In this document: piece after piece, positions 34,701-44,580 of the stretch | How the letters are laid out: each line of letters starts with the position of its first letter | Numbering within the stretch: the first letter of the stretch is position 1 | Assembly (NCBI GenBank): GCA_034638255.1 | Contig: JAWPGT010000128.1 | Span: 1-46,738 of the forward strand | Source of the DNA: Coprinus comatus | Taxonomy: Eukaryota; Basidiomycota; Agaricomycetes; Agaricales; Agaricaceae | DNA: 46,738 bases | Reading direction: 5' to 3' | Notes under the pieces: generated by a model | Database searches by the model: none | What the model was told of the DNA's origin: nothing | The model's input: only the letters and a program-made list of their open reading frames with translations | Made by a program: the position numbers and the translations under genes

Positions 34701-35786
34701 TCTCATGCTTCAGACATTGCTGACGACTTTGCTATCATAGCACTATCAGCTCAAGTAACAGATGGTCCCAATGTCATAACTCCATCTGCACCACGCTCAG
34801 TCAAAGAAGCGCTCAACTCACCTGAGGGTGAAAATTGGAAATCAGCTATAGACGACGAACTTAAATCACTGAAGGATTTGGGAGTATATGAATATGTTAA
34901 ACGATCTGATGTACCACATAACAGATCCATCATGACTGGCAAATGGGTATTGACTCCAAAACAGAATGAGGAAGGACAGGTATACAGGTACAAGGCGAGA
35001 TTAGTAGCCAGAGGATTTCAACAAGTATACGGCCTTGACTACAATGACACAACATCTCCGACTACAAGATTAGAATCGTTACGCGCCCTCATACACACAG
35101 CCGCAGTACAAGATTATGACCTATGACAACTAGACATCAAGACCGCCTACCTCAATGGGGAACTACCTGAAGACGAAGTCCAATTCATGGAACAGCCGAA
35201 AGGATTTGAGCCTCAAGATAAACCGGGGAAGGAATGGGTTTGGAAATTGGTAAAAGGACTATACGGGCTGAAGCAGAGTGGACGTGTGTGGAATCAGACG
35301 ATGAATGGAGCAATGGAAGGATGGGGATTCACGAGATTAGGTTCTGAACCTTGTTCATACACCAGGACCACTGCCCAAGGGAATGTAACAGCCAATGTAC
35401 ACGTCGATGACTTCATATATGCACCATCTACTGATGAAGCAACAAAACAATTCCTAACGGATCTCGGAGGAAAATGGGAGTTTAAAGATCTCGGAGAAGC
35501 TAAGTTTTGTCTTGGCATTGCCTTCGAACGTGACAGACCAAACAGGAGAATCGGCTTATCACAAAAAGCTCTCATCGAAAAAGTTGCAACTTCTTTCCTT
35601 CCCAAAGACTTCCTCCCTACAAATCTCCCCATGGATAACAATATCAAACTACGCAAACCAACAGCAGATGAACCAATCGATGACGAAACAAAAGCTTTAC
35701 CCTATCGCTCATTAGTCGGATCAATGATGTATATCGCAATGGGAACGCGTCCAGATGTCGCTTACACTGTCAATAAACTTGCTCAA
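31761..35786 (+). pseudogene. Copia A gag-pol, decayed and 3'-truncated
   Basis: ATG 31761 (MPRRVPSTPVPLTTRSRHA). Order: gag with a CCHC knuckle (CSNCNKRGHLLQYC, about 32769), protease (FIIDSGCTIHMSPF, about 33100), the integrase zinc region (WHRRLGHANNQ ... CDDCIRG), and an integrase core with its acidic residues in IVYVDLTGP, IRIDNGELKS and HIGKVERLH. RT follows, with KWVLTPKQNE, QLDIKTAYLNGEL, GLYGLKQSGRVWNQ and the catalytic VHVDDFIYAP, up to GTRPDVAYTVNKLAQ. In-frame stops are TAA 33567-33569 and TGA 35124-35126. The element is cut at 35786, before the RNase H domain, exactly where the LTR of Copia B begins. The missing end was not found elsewhere in the window. Confidence 0.88.
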
Positions 35787-36004
35787 TGTTAAAACAAGAG
35801 CGTAGCATGTATGCTAAGGTAGGTACGACTTAGACTTACTGAGGGTGGTTGTTGAGGTAGAAAAGAACTTAAGTATATAATGCAATTACTACAAGGTTTA
35901 TATACGTTAATGCAATGGTCCGTGCGAGAACATATTTGTATCACATGTTCATCTAGCGTAATGCCATTAGAGAATGTCATTGTAGAACTAATAATAGTTC
36001 AACA
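35787..36004 (-). repeat. 3' LTR of Copia B (218 bp)
   Basis: Starts TGTTAAAAC and ends GTTCAACA on the plus strand, so it has the TG...CA ends and short inverted termini of an LTR. Reading on the minus strand it follows the element's coding region and a polypurine tract. It lies directly against the truncated Copia A frame. Confidence 0.78.
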
Positions 36005-36012
36005 CTCCCCTG
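36005..36012 (-). other. Polypurine tract of Copia B
   Basis: CAGGGGAG on the minus strand immediately upstream of the LTR. This is the expected position of the plus-strand primer for reverse transcription. Confidence 0.65.
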
Positions 36013-36040
36013 AATTCGAACATGGCAGCTTAGAAGCGCC

Positions 36041-38970
36041 CTATGTTGAGGACATATTATTTGAGCGCTTGGCAGCGCTATATGTGGGATTGGAAACCTC
36101 TAACCCGTAATAGTTATCACGGAAGTATTCAAACTTCACACGTCCGAGATTCTTCGTGAGAAGATCTGCAGGGTTCTCAGTGCCTGGGATAAAATAGAGC
36201 TGAACCTTCTTTTCATCAATTACTTGACGAATGAAGTGAAAAATGATGTCTATGTGTTTTGATCTCTTTTCGACGGCAGGATTTTGCGCGATAAAGAGAG
36301 AGCCCATATTGTCTCCACAAATATCCATTGGTTCATTGTTATGTAAACCAAGTTCAGTCATTAGGCTTCTGATCCAGATGGACTGACGACTACAATCGGA
36401 AATAGCCATGTACTCAGCCTCTGTGGACGATAACGCAATAGTCTTCTGTGATCAACTAACCCAGGCTACCGGGCATGATGCAACAGTGGACAGATAACCA
36501 GTTTGGGATCTTCGAGTAGAAGGATCACTAGCCCAATCAGAATCACTGTAAGCGATGAAGCCCTCATTATCAGAACCATCAAGCGTCATTCGGTATTCCC
36601 GAGTCGCTAATAGGTATCTACAAATGTAGAGAGCTCTCCGTAAATGTTCTTCCGTAGGGTTATGAGAATGTTGACTAAGCTTAGTCACAGCGAACGAAAT
36701 GTCCGGACGCGTGCCAATAGCAATGTACAACAATGATCCGATCACCTGTTGGTACCTAGAACGGATGGAGGAGTTGATCGGCTTGTCGTTAGGAACTGGA
36801 TAGTACCCTTCTGGCAGCGGAGTTCGCGCCGGTTTGGTGTCACGGTCAGAGCCAGTGACTTTAAACCTTTCCAGGATCTTTTCTAAATAAGCACATTGAT
36901 CAAGATAGATCTTTTGATTAGCTCGATCTCTCCTGATGCGCATACCGAGAAATTCTTTGACTTCTCCAAGGTTGCGGCATTCCCACTTTTTCATGAACTC
37001 TCCTTTAAGCTTTTTAAGCAGGGCGGAGTCATTTCCCATGAAAAGTATGTCGTCAATGTACATGACAGCAATGACAAACTTGCCATCTTTTTGACGATAA
37101 ATATATATACCAGCATCAGATTCACATCGCTTGAAGCCTAGTTTGTCCATGGAAGATGCCATCTCCTTCCACCAGGCCAAGCCGGCTTGTTTAAGGCCGT
37201 ACAATGCACGTCGTAACCTCCACACCATATGTTCCTTGCCCTTAAGTTTGAAACCTTCGGGTTGATCCATATAGATTTCCTCATCCAGTTTGCCATAGAG
37301 ATATGCTGTCTTTACATCGACAGACTCAATGTCCCAGTCTTCAAGGGTGGCTAACCCGAGCAGGATTCGAGCGGACTCATATCGTACTACTGGAGAAAAT
37401 AGTTCATCAAAGTCAATGCCCTCGACTTGAGAAAATCCTTTAGCAACTAGTCTAGCACGTTTGCGACCGTCACTCTTTTCATTAAAGACCCATCTATTTT
37501 TTACAGTTTTCCTTCCTTCCGGAAGTTTTACCAACTCGTAAACTTCTCGCTTTTTAAGCGCTGCTAGTTCTTTGAGACAGGCTTCGTGCCAGTGTTTACG
37601 TTCCTCCGGATTCAATTTTACAAGATCACGGAATTGCTCAGGAACTGTAGTTGAACTCGCTTTTGCCAATAAAAAGTTCATCAATTCTAACCCCCCTTCC
37701 TTAGTTATCTGTTGAATCTTGCAATCTGCATCTTCTTCCATTGCGTCAGGGTTTTGTTCCCTCGCATATCCCCGTGAAGCATCCTCATGTTGTCTGTGTA
37801 TTTCATCGCGACGTTCTCAGACTTCCTCGGGTGAAATTGGACGTGGATCTGCTTTGGGGCGATCTCGTTGATTGCGGATTCTAAAATCGTGTCCACGGAG
37901 ACGAACTCTCCCCTGGGGTGGAAGAGGTTCATTGTGATTGTAATCTCGTAGGATTTCTGACGGATGTGTTCTCTCCCCATAAACGTTACCTTCTCTAAAC
38001 GGAACAAACTTTTCTTGGCCAGAACGGCGAGGTAAAGGTTCAACTGGTCTAGGAGGTCATTCAGGTGATGGAGAAATGGGACGGGTGGAGTCAGATCGAG
38101 GAGCAGGGCTCGGACTCGGGTGACGAGTAGGTGATTCTGGATCAGCGTATGATAACGTGTCATCATCATCTTCAGTGACTTCCTCAACTGTTGTTTTCCT
38201 AGGAGCGGGTTTGCTCGGACTGGGAACAGGAGGTTTTTGAGAAGTAGATGGTACGGGAATCGGACCTTGCGGTCTAGGCGGTAACGGTGTTCTATCACTG
38301 TCATCTTGTCGAGATGTGTCCATAGGATCATCAGGATAAAGATCAGGTGTAGTATCCTCGTCATCTTCATCAGACGCCGGAGGAGAAGGATTTATTTTGG
38401 GGTTTTTAGAAGAACCGGAGTCCTTACGTTTTTCGTGATCTGGCTTGCATTTGGGATACCAGCCCTCGTCGAAAATAGCTGTTTTTGCAGTATAAATAAC
38501 ATTTCCTTTTTGATGTCGCATAAACGTGAAGTTAGCGCCATTATAACCAAGGAAGATCATTAATTCAGATCTGGGAGATAATTTGTCATCCCTTGATTCC
38601 TTTGGAATGAAAATGTAGGCTGCACAGCCAAACACGTGAAGCTCAGATAAATCTGGCTTTTTCCCTGTTACCATTTCCATGGGAGTTTTCCATTCAAGAT
38701 GTTTGATGGGAGTTCGATTATAACAATGAACTGCCGTGTTAAGGGCAAATTCCCACCAAGAATCTGGTAAGCATGCAGTAAGTCACATGGCTTGCGCCTT
38801 TTCCTGAAGTGTGCGGTTCAGTCTTTCTGCTCTACCGTTCTGCTGGTGTATATGTGGTGCAGACGTCTCGTGTACTATCCCTTTTGAGTGAAGGAATTCC
38901 TCAAATTGTTTAGAGACATATTCACCACCATTGTCTGTCCGGATCCGCTTAATCGTTTTGGGGCAACAGA
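36041..38970 (-). pseudogene. Copia B pol (integrase to RNase H), decayed and 5'-truncated
   Basis: Read on the minus strand, the frame starts inside the integrase (KRIRTDNGGEYVSKQFEEFL, then HQQNGRAERLNRTLQ). It continues through TPMEMVTGKKPDLSELHVFG, a long Pro/Asp-rich linker, the RT (RWVFNEKSDGRKRARLVAKG; DVKTAYLYGKLDEEIYMDQP; LYGLKQAGLAWW; catalytic MYIDDILFMG) and RNase H (IAYSDSDWASDPSTRRSQTG; KTIALSSTEAEYMAIS; HIDIIFHFIRQ), and ends at 36041-36043. It is interrupted by four in-frame stops, at 38783-38785, 38057-38059, 37817-37819 and 36452-36454, all TGA. No frameshift is needed between them. The integrase is cut near 38970 by the next element, so gag, protease and the 5' LTR are missing. 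Confidence 0.9.
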
Positions 38971-38975
38971 TCAAT

Positions 38976-39031
38976 TTATATGGTAACAAATGGGTACCAC
39001 TAGTTGTAAAAAATGGGTACCACTAGTTGTA
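38976..39031. repeat. Terminal motif, TET/JBP element
   Basis: ATGGTAACAAATGGG followed by two copies of TACCACTAGTTGT; nearly the same string and spacing as at 11251-11303. Confidence 0.72.
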
Positions 39032-39060
39032 ATTTTTGGATACAGCGGGCTGTATCCAGC

Positions 39061-39500
39061 TATATTGTAGAATCCTACTACATGCACTATAGTGTTGTAG
39101 AATTCTACTATACTTACTATACTGTAGTAGAATCATACTACTCATACTATAGGATTGAATAATTCTACTACACTCACTGTACTATAGTAGAATTCTACTA
39201 CTCACACTGTACTGTAGTAGAATTCTACTACTCACACTGTACTGTAGTAGAATCCTACTACTCGCACTGTACTGTAGTAGAATTCTACTATACTCACTGT
39301 ACTATTGTAGAATTCTACTACTTATACTATAGGATTGAATAATTCTACTACTCACACTGTACTGTAGTAGAATCCTACTACTCACACTGTACTGTAGTAG
39401 AATTCTACTACCCACACTGTACTGTAGTAGAATCCTACTACTCGCACTGTACTGTTGTAGAATTCTGCTACCTATACTCCAGTGTTGAAGAATTCCCATA
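39061..39500. repeat. Array of fourteen-plus 30-bp palindromic units
   Basis: The phase is exactly 30 bases over at least 420 bases. The consensus core is the perfect 18-bp palindrome GTAGTAGAATTCTACTAC, followed by a spacer of the CTCACACTGTACT type. Variants are mostly single substitutions in the palindrome centre (ATTC/ATCC) and in the spacer (CACACT versus CGCACT). A minus-strand reading frame (39302-39499) simply translates the repeat and is not a gene. Confidence 0.93.
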
Positions 39501-39591
39501 ATGATAGATAGTTCTTAATACTAAAATTATGGTTGTTCAAATCCAAGGTCGCACTGCACACATGATATATATTTAACCCAATACCTATCTA

Positions 39592-41549
39592 CTACTTCTT
39601 GATAGGTATATCTACTCCCCAGGTTTCCTTGTACTGCTTCCTAATCCGCTCTACTGTACGAACTGCTATAAATTGTTCATGTTCATCACTATCCCTCTCT
39701 AGTAAACCAGTGAACAGATTCCTCCAATTGAAGCCCAACTTCTTCATGTTTTGGATAAAGAATAAAATATTTCGAGGGGTTAAGGGAATGGGTCCAAAAC
39801 CTTCCTTGATAAGCGTTCCATCTATAATAGAAGAAACACTCCACTTTTTCCAAAGTAGAGCTCCTGCAATTGCAGTCTCAGGAGCGCATCCACAAGTAAG
39901 AAATCCCTGAACCTGAATTTTCGTCTCCTTCTTTCCAACACCTGCCTTTGGATAGGGAACTCCATGAATTGCAACACCTGCAATAGTTTGATCACCATCT
40001 ACATGAGATGTACTCTTATCCTTCATAAAATGGTGAACGCAATGAACATTACCAAGATCATTGGTGAGCATCTCCACAGTAAGAGCGAAAGTGGTACAAT
40101 AGGCCTCAGGCAAATAGCTGAAGCTATCTCTAACACGCTTCTTGACTTCAGCAGGAATCGGTGGTTTCTTCCCCTTGGTAGTTAGCCAAGCATGGAGTAT
40201 GGCGAGATCAGATTCTATACAATAGATTAGAGACATTCTAAAGCTAAGAGATATATGTGAACATACCATGGAATTCATCGAAATTTGGCTCAACAAATTC
40301 TTCATCCTTATTTAGCCTTCTTTTTTTCCGTCCTTTTCCTTTTTCTTTTCCTATATTATATATTAGAGTTAGATTGGAAATAAAAGAAAAACTAAACTTA
40401 CCAGTGACATTTGCGTGAGATCTCTTTTCACCTGTTGATACTTCTGGAAGTTTTACCTTAGTAAACATTTATGAAATATATTTGGAAACTTACCAATTAT
40501 ATTCTCATTATCACTCTCAACATCTACCCATTGAAGTGTAGCGCGTTTCTCCTTTCCCTTCTCCTTTCTTGTAGTTAAAGCTTTAATCAATGGAGTATCT
40601 GTATCATCATCTGATAGATCTGAGATATGCGTGTCATCAGCTGATATATCCAAAATACGTTCAACATTGTTAGTTGTAGCTAAAAACAAATGTTAGCAAA
40701 GTTTCAGAGCATAACACAGTAGTACTTACTACTTGTAGGAATAGTAAGATCAGAAGGAATGGAAGGAACAGATGACAGTTCTTTGTCCTCAGTCAATAAA
40801 GAGATGGGTAAAGAAGATCCAACGCTCATAGGAGCAGGAGCAGTACTTTGAATACTCTCTGTAATAGGCGTAGCTCCAGTACTTAGAGGGATGGAGGTTG
40901 TTTGAGTTTCGTTTGAAGTAGAAGAAGATATTGTAGTGACAGGCGTTGAAGTAGAAGTAGCATTCCTCAAGGTATTGGTGGAAATAATGGGAATAGATGA
41001 TGAAGAGGGTAAGTTGATAGAAGGTTGAACTTCAATGACGGTTTCTTTGGCTATGACTTTAGCTTAATGTTCTAAAACTAGAAATTTAAAAAAAAATATG
41101 CGTACCATCAGTCTTTACATGAGAGTCATCATCATCATCATCATCATCTTCACTTAAGTCAGAGGTAAGTGGTTCAAGATCCATATCTATTATTAAGGTT
41201 AAATAGGTTTGAAAATAAAATAAAAGTAGCGTACAAGTGTTAGAAACTCCAACATTTGCTTTCTTGAGCTTGGTGATTTGCGTTCTTATAGACTTTAACT
41301 TGTTCTTCATAGCTGTGATATGTTGTTTCTTGGATTTCACAGTTTCTGAAATGAAAACATTATCTGAGTATGAAATGAGAGGTAAGGGAATAGGAGTAAA
41401 CATACGTGGATTTTTCTTCCCTTTCTTCTTTGAGAACGTTTCAAATTGTTTAACCAAGGCTTTGATAGCAAGGTCGGTGGAACTCTCAGACTGACCAGAG
41501 AGTCAAGGTCTAAGGTTGAAACTTGGATTTCAAGAACAGATGAAGACAT
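39592..41549 (-). CDS. Unrecognised multi-exon gene beside the TET/JBP gene
   Basis: Proposed start ATG 41549 (MSSSVLEIQVSTLDLDSL); stop at 39592-39594; about eight exons. The N-terminal part is charged and helical (LVKQFETFSKKKGKKNP; KNKLKSIRTQITKLKKANVG), followed by an acidic run (DLSEDDDDDDDDSH), a long Ser/Thr-rich linker and a basic KEKGKGRKKRRLNKDEEFVE patch. The C-terminal domain looks folded: DLAILHAWLTTKGKKPPIPA, SYLPEAYCTTFALTVEML, VHCVHHFMKDKSTSHVDGD, AGVAIHGVPYPKAGV, LTCGCAPETAIAGALLW. It ends RIRKQYKETWGVDIPIKK. The His/Cys-rich VHCVHHF and LTCGCAP blocks could bind metal. I do not recognise the family. Between codons 18 and 25 the frame that continues is offset by one base from the ATG frame. 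Either the real start or first intron differs, or there is a small frameshift. Confidence 0.55.
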
Positions 41550-41889
41550 TGGAAGAAAGGAGAGTAGGAGAAAAGAGGAATGCGATATTAGAAAGCTACT
41601 ACAGGATGGTCCATTTTTAAGTAAAGGGAAGTACAATAGACTAACCATATGGGGAAAGATCTTATGAGATGAAAAGCATAAGTAATTATGTGATAAGTCA
41701 GTCAATTGTATTATACACGGGCATCAGAACAGAAGTCATCAAGTTATAACATTAAATTCATAATAATTATATAATAAAAATGCGCACAAAGTAAGTAGGA
41801 TAGTTAGATAAAAATGTAATATCTACTTAGAAGTTATTTTGGTATAAAAGTAGCTCAAACTAGCTAAAGAAAATTATAAGAGAATGTCG

Positions 41890-43236
41890 TTAACTATCTA
41901 GAAGTATGTTATTAATATTAGCCCATCCTGGATAACTAATATTTAATCTATCAAACTGAACCTTCTTAACAAAAGAAGCATAGCAAATACGATCACCTCG
42001 ATCCCAAGATCCAACTGAATGTGTTAACAAGTTACCACAAAACTGGACTACAGTTCCAGGAGGATAGTCAAAAGTAGCACCTAACTCAGGAAAATTGATA
42101 GTTACTTTGGAATAAGTACCAACCGAAACTACCTGATCAAACCAAGCATAACACCCATTCCGATCTGTATGAGGTCTTGAAGTACGATTTGAAATAACTG
42201 AAACTCCAGTAAATGCAGAAGTCCACTGAGAAGCCCAAAACTTGGTATGGTCAATATTTCGTAACTCTTGCAAGAAGTTGTAACCAGCTTGATACAAGTC
42301 AGGATGAATGAAACGAAAAATATCATTGAGGCTCTTGAAGACTTCAGTTGTGAACAATAACCAAGGTTTCGTGTGAAGTTTTCGGGTACTCAAAGATCTT
42401 GAGGTTTTGACTGAGATATCAAAGCAATACTAGACTTAACATTAGAAAGAGTTATTGAATGGAAATAATAAACTTACTCCATGACCTTGAGGGAACCATC
42501 CAGGACTGAGAGTTAATGCACCTCGGGACATAACAGACCCCTGTTGTTGCAAGAAATACTTTCCATCAACCCGCCAAAGATGACTGTTGCTCTTGAGGGA
42601 AGAATTGAAGGCTGATTTACTTCCATCCAAGATTTTCGTAGCAGTAACAAGATCATCCTAAAGTGGAAATAAAATTAACAATAAGAAATTAATGTAAAAA
42701 TCAAACATACTTGGTATTTTTCAGTCAAGACTGAAGGCAGATATACAATGAGAATATGACCTTTGGAATCAACAACAAGGGTAGGAGTCTTGATGTATCC
42801 AAGATTACAAGCTGAGAGAATTGTCGAGATCTTCTTTGGTTGAACAAGTTTCGTAATGTCAATACCAAGTACAACTTAAATGAAATAAAAAGATTAAGTT
42901 GAGTGAACATAAAGTTGATGAAAAACTTACTCTGATTTCGGATAGCTGCTGCAAGTGCATGAACAGAATTTCGGTACTGTTCCTTGGGTGATTGGTATTG
43001 CGTGAGTATTCGTGATGTACCACTTAGTGGTACAAAGCTAGGACTAATATTTCATTAGTAGATAAAAGATTTAGTTTTATATGAAACACATACCAATCTG
43101 GATTACATTGAAGATATTGTAACCTTGTATGAACAGCTTGAGAGAATTTCGAAGTAGAAGAAGAATGTTCCACAGGTATGATTTGCTTGACTTTATTCCT
43201 CCCTCGAGAACGTTTACGATTTCGATGAGAGCCCAT
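41890..43236 (-). CDS. TET/JBP-family 2-oxoglutarate/Fe(II) dioxygenase (candidate 5-methylcytosine oxidase)
   Basis: ATG 43236 (MGSHRNRKRSRGRNKVKQII, a nuclear-localisation-like start), about five exons, stop 41890-41892, roughly 375 residues, no internal stop. The middle has LVVDSKGHILIVYLPSVL, WRVDGKYFLQQQG and SRGALTLSPGWFPQGHG. The last exon holds the double-stranded beta-helix core: metal-binding HxD in SRPHTDRNGCYAWF, then FPELGATFDYPPGTVVQFCG, the distal His in LLTHSVGSWD, and the 2-oxoglutarate-binding Arg in RGDRICYASFVKKV. These features match basidiomycete TET/JBP proteins, which oxidise 5-methylcytosine in DNA and are known to be expanded together with KDZ transposons. A TATAA box lies about 45 bases upstream of the ATG. 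All metal and cofactor residues are present, so activity is plausible. Its DNA substrate and link to the neighbouring repeat array are inference. Confidence 0.85.
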
Positions 43237-43330
43237 GAGAGGGTTGAATTGGGATTGAAGGATTCTTCAACCCAGGTCTTATAAAATGGCCTGTGACGTG
43301 GCAAGGTGGAGGACAAATATTATATTGAAG

Positions 43331-44580
43331 ATTTCATAAACAATAAACATCTTAACTAATAACATTAGTACAATGATCAAACAATGGGAGGGTTACAAAC
43401 TCACATAATTTACACCAACTCCACATTTCGTCATACATGACCTACATAACTTATAACATGGTCAGTATCTTACACTTTCATGAAGTTATGAACTTACACA
43501 TGGAGTGATGTGGTTTGATGACAGCCAGGAAGACACCTTCAGTCGAAAATCTTTCAAAGGAACTAATACATTATATAATGTCAATAAATGTGTAACAAGC
43601 AGGTAAATAGATACATACCAGGCATGATTGATGACTGAGCATCATTGAGAATAATAATAATAAAATATTTGAACAATCATTAGAAAATAACGAGACAAAT
43701 TCAAGTAGTGGAACATACCAGTTGCATAACAAAGGCCTTACTTGAATAAGAATAGAGGGAGCATCAGGGTTTGTTGATGTGAATACAGGGGCAAGAGTTT
43801 TGGATTGCGTCAAGGGCAGGAAGAGAAACACTGAGGGGGGACATATAGAGCAGGTTGAAGAGACAAAAACCAACGTTGAGGCCAGCAAGGTCAGCATTGA
43901 GGAGATTCGTGAGGTCATCAAGCATATCGAAGCTGAAAGAGCACGTCAAGGTGAGTGTGGGGGGGGAGGGAAGGAAAACAGAGCATGGGGCAGATACCTG
44001 ACCTTGAGGATGTAGCAGATAGAAGTGTCGAGGTGTTGAGGATGTAGCAGATAGTAGAGTTGAGGTGTCAAGGGTGTAGCAGACAGCAGGTTGGCAGGCT
44101 GGAGAGAGAGAGAGAGAGGGAACCAAGAAGAACGTGAACGCAGGTGCATCTTAAGTACCTGCCAGCAGGTGACGTGTCAGTATGTGTCAGTACGTTAGGC
44201 AGATGATGTGTGTCAGATGATGTGTCAGTACGTTAGGCAGATGACGAAAACACGGAGACCGCTCAAACCCATTGGGGTGCAGGGTATTGGCGGTCACTTG
44301 AAGACCCTGCCTAGACCACGGAGATTGTCCGGATGAGAAGGGGATTCCAATCCATATACATACACACAAAAAGAGAAACATAAGTAAGCTAATCATCACA
44401 GTTTAATAATACTCACTGTAAATCTTCATGGTTATTCTTTAAAGGACGAGAGAGGTACAAGGATTAGGAGGGGAAATGGGGGGGAAAACAAGGTGAGAAG
44501 CACCATGCATGATTGATGGCGTCGTGGTAACAGCCTTCCAGGGTCACAGTGCTATTTTGTAATGGCTCAGCAGTCAGATC
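43331..44580. other. Unassigned region with short tandem repeats
   Basis: No gene is supported. A plus-strand frame (43779-44015) lacks an ATG and a recognised motif. 44001-44095 contains three imperfect copies of a unit of about 33 bases (TTGAGGATGTAGCAGATAG...), followed by a GA run. 44178-44245 contains two copies of GTCAGTACGTTAGGCAGATGA. The minus strand of 44255-44345 has weak tRNA-like A and B boxes. The right end of the TET/JBP element may lie here. Confidence 0.4.
44001..44120. repeat. Imperfect minisatellite and GA microsatellite
   Basis: Three tandem copies of a unit of about 33 bases containing GATGTAGCAGATAG, followed by (GA)n at about 44100-44118. Confidence 0.7.

Larger units (their letters stand above)
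38975..43330. mobile_element. Element with palindromic repeat array carrying a TET/JBP gene (right end unknown)
   Basis: The left edge interrupts the Copia B integrase frame and shows the same terminal motif as 11250. It is followed by an array of 30-bp units (39061-39500) and then two intact minus-strand genes, 39592-41549 and 41890-43236. No mirrored terminal motif was found to the right, so the end given is only the upstream edge of the second gene. No transposase is visible, so the element is either non-autonomous or truncated. Confidence 0.6.

Noticed and set aside
36896..37141. Plus-strand ORF inside Copia B
   Set aside because: Shadow of the reverse transcriptase on the opposite strand.
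39302..39499. Open reading frame giving repeated SSRILLQYS peptides
   Set aside because: It is only the translation of the 30-bp array; a unit length divisible by three keeps a frame open by arithmetic.
39061..39500. CRISPR-like regular array
   Set aside because: The period is regular, but there are no unique spacers (repeat and spacer are both conserved), the genome is eukaryotic, and the array sits at a transposon end.
43779..44015. Plus-strand frame with a helical Glu/Lys-rich stretch
   Set aside because: No ATG start and no recognised domain; it could be LINE ORF1 debris but nothing proves it.
44255..44345. Possible tRNA gene or tRNA-derived SINE on the minus strand
   Set aside because: A-box-like TGGTCTAGGCAGG and a weak B-box-like GGTTTGAGC are spaced plausibly, but no cloverleaf stems could be paired.
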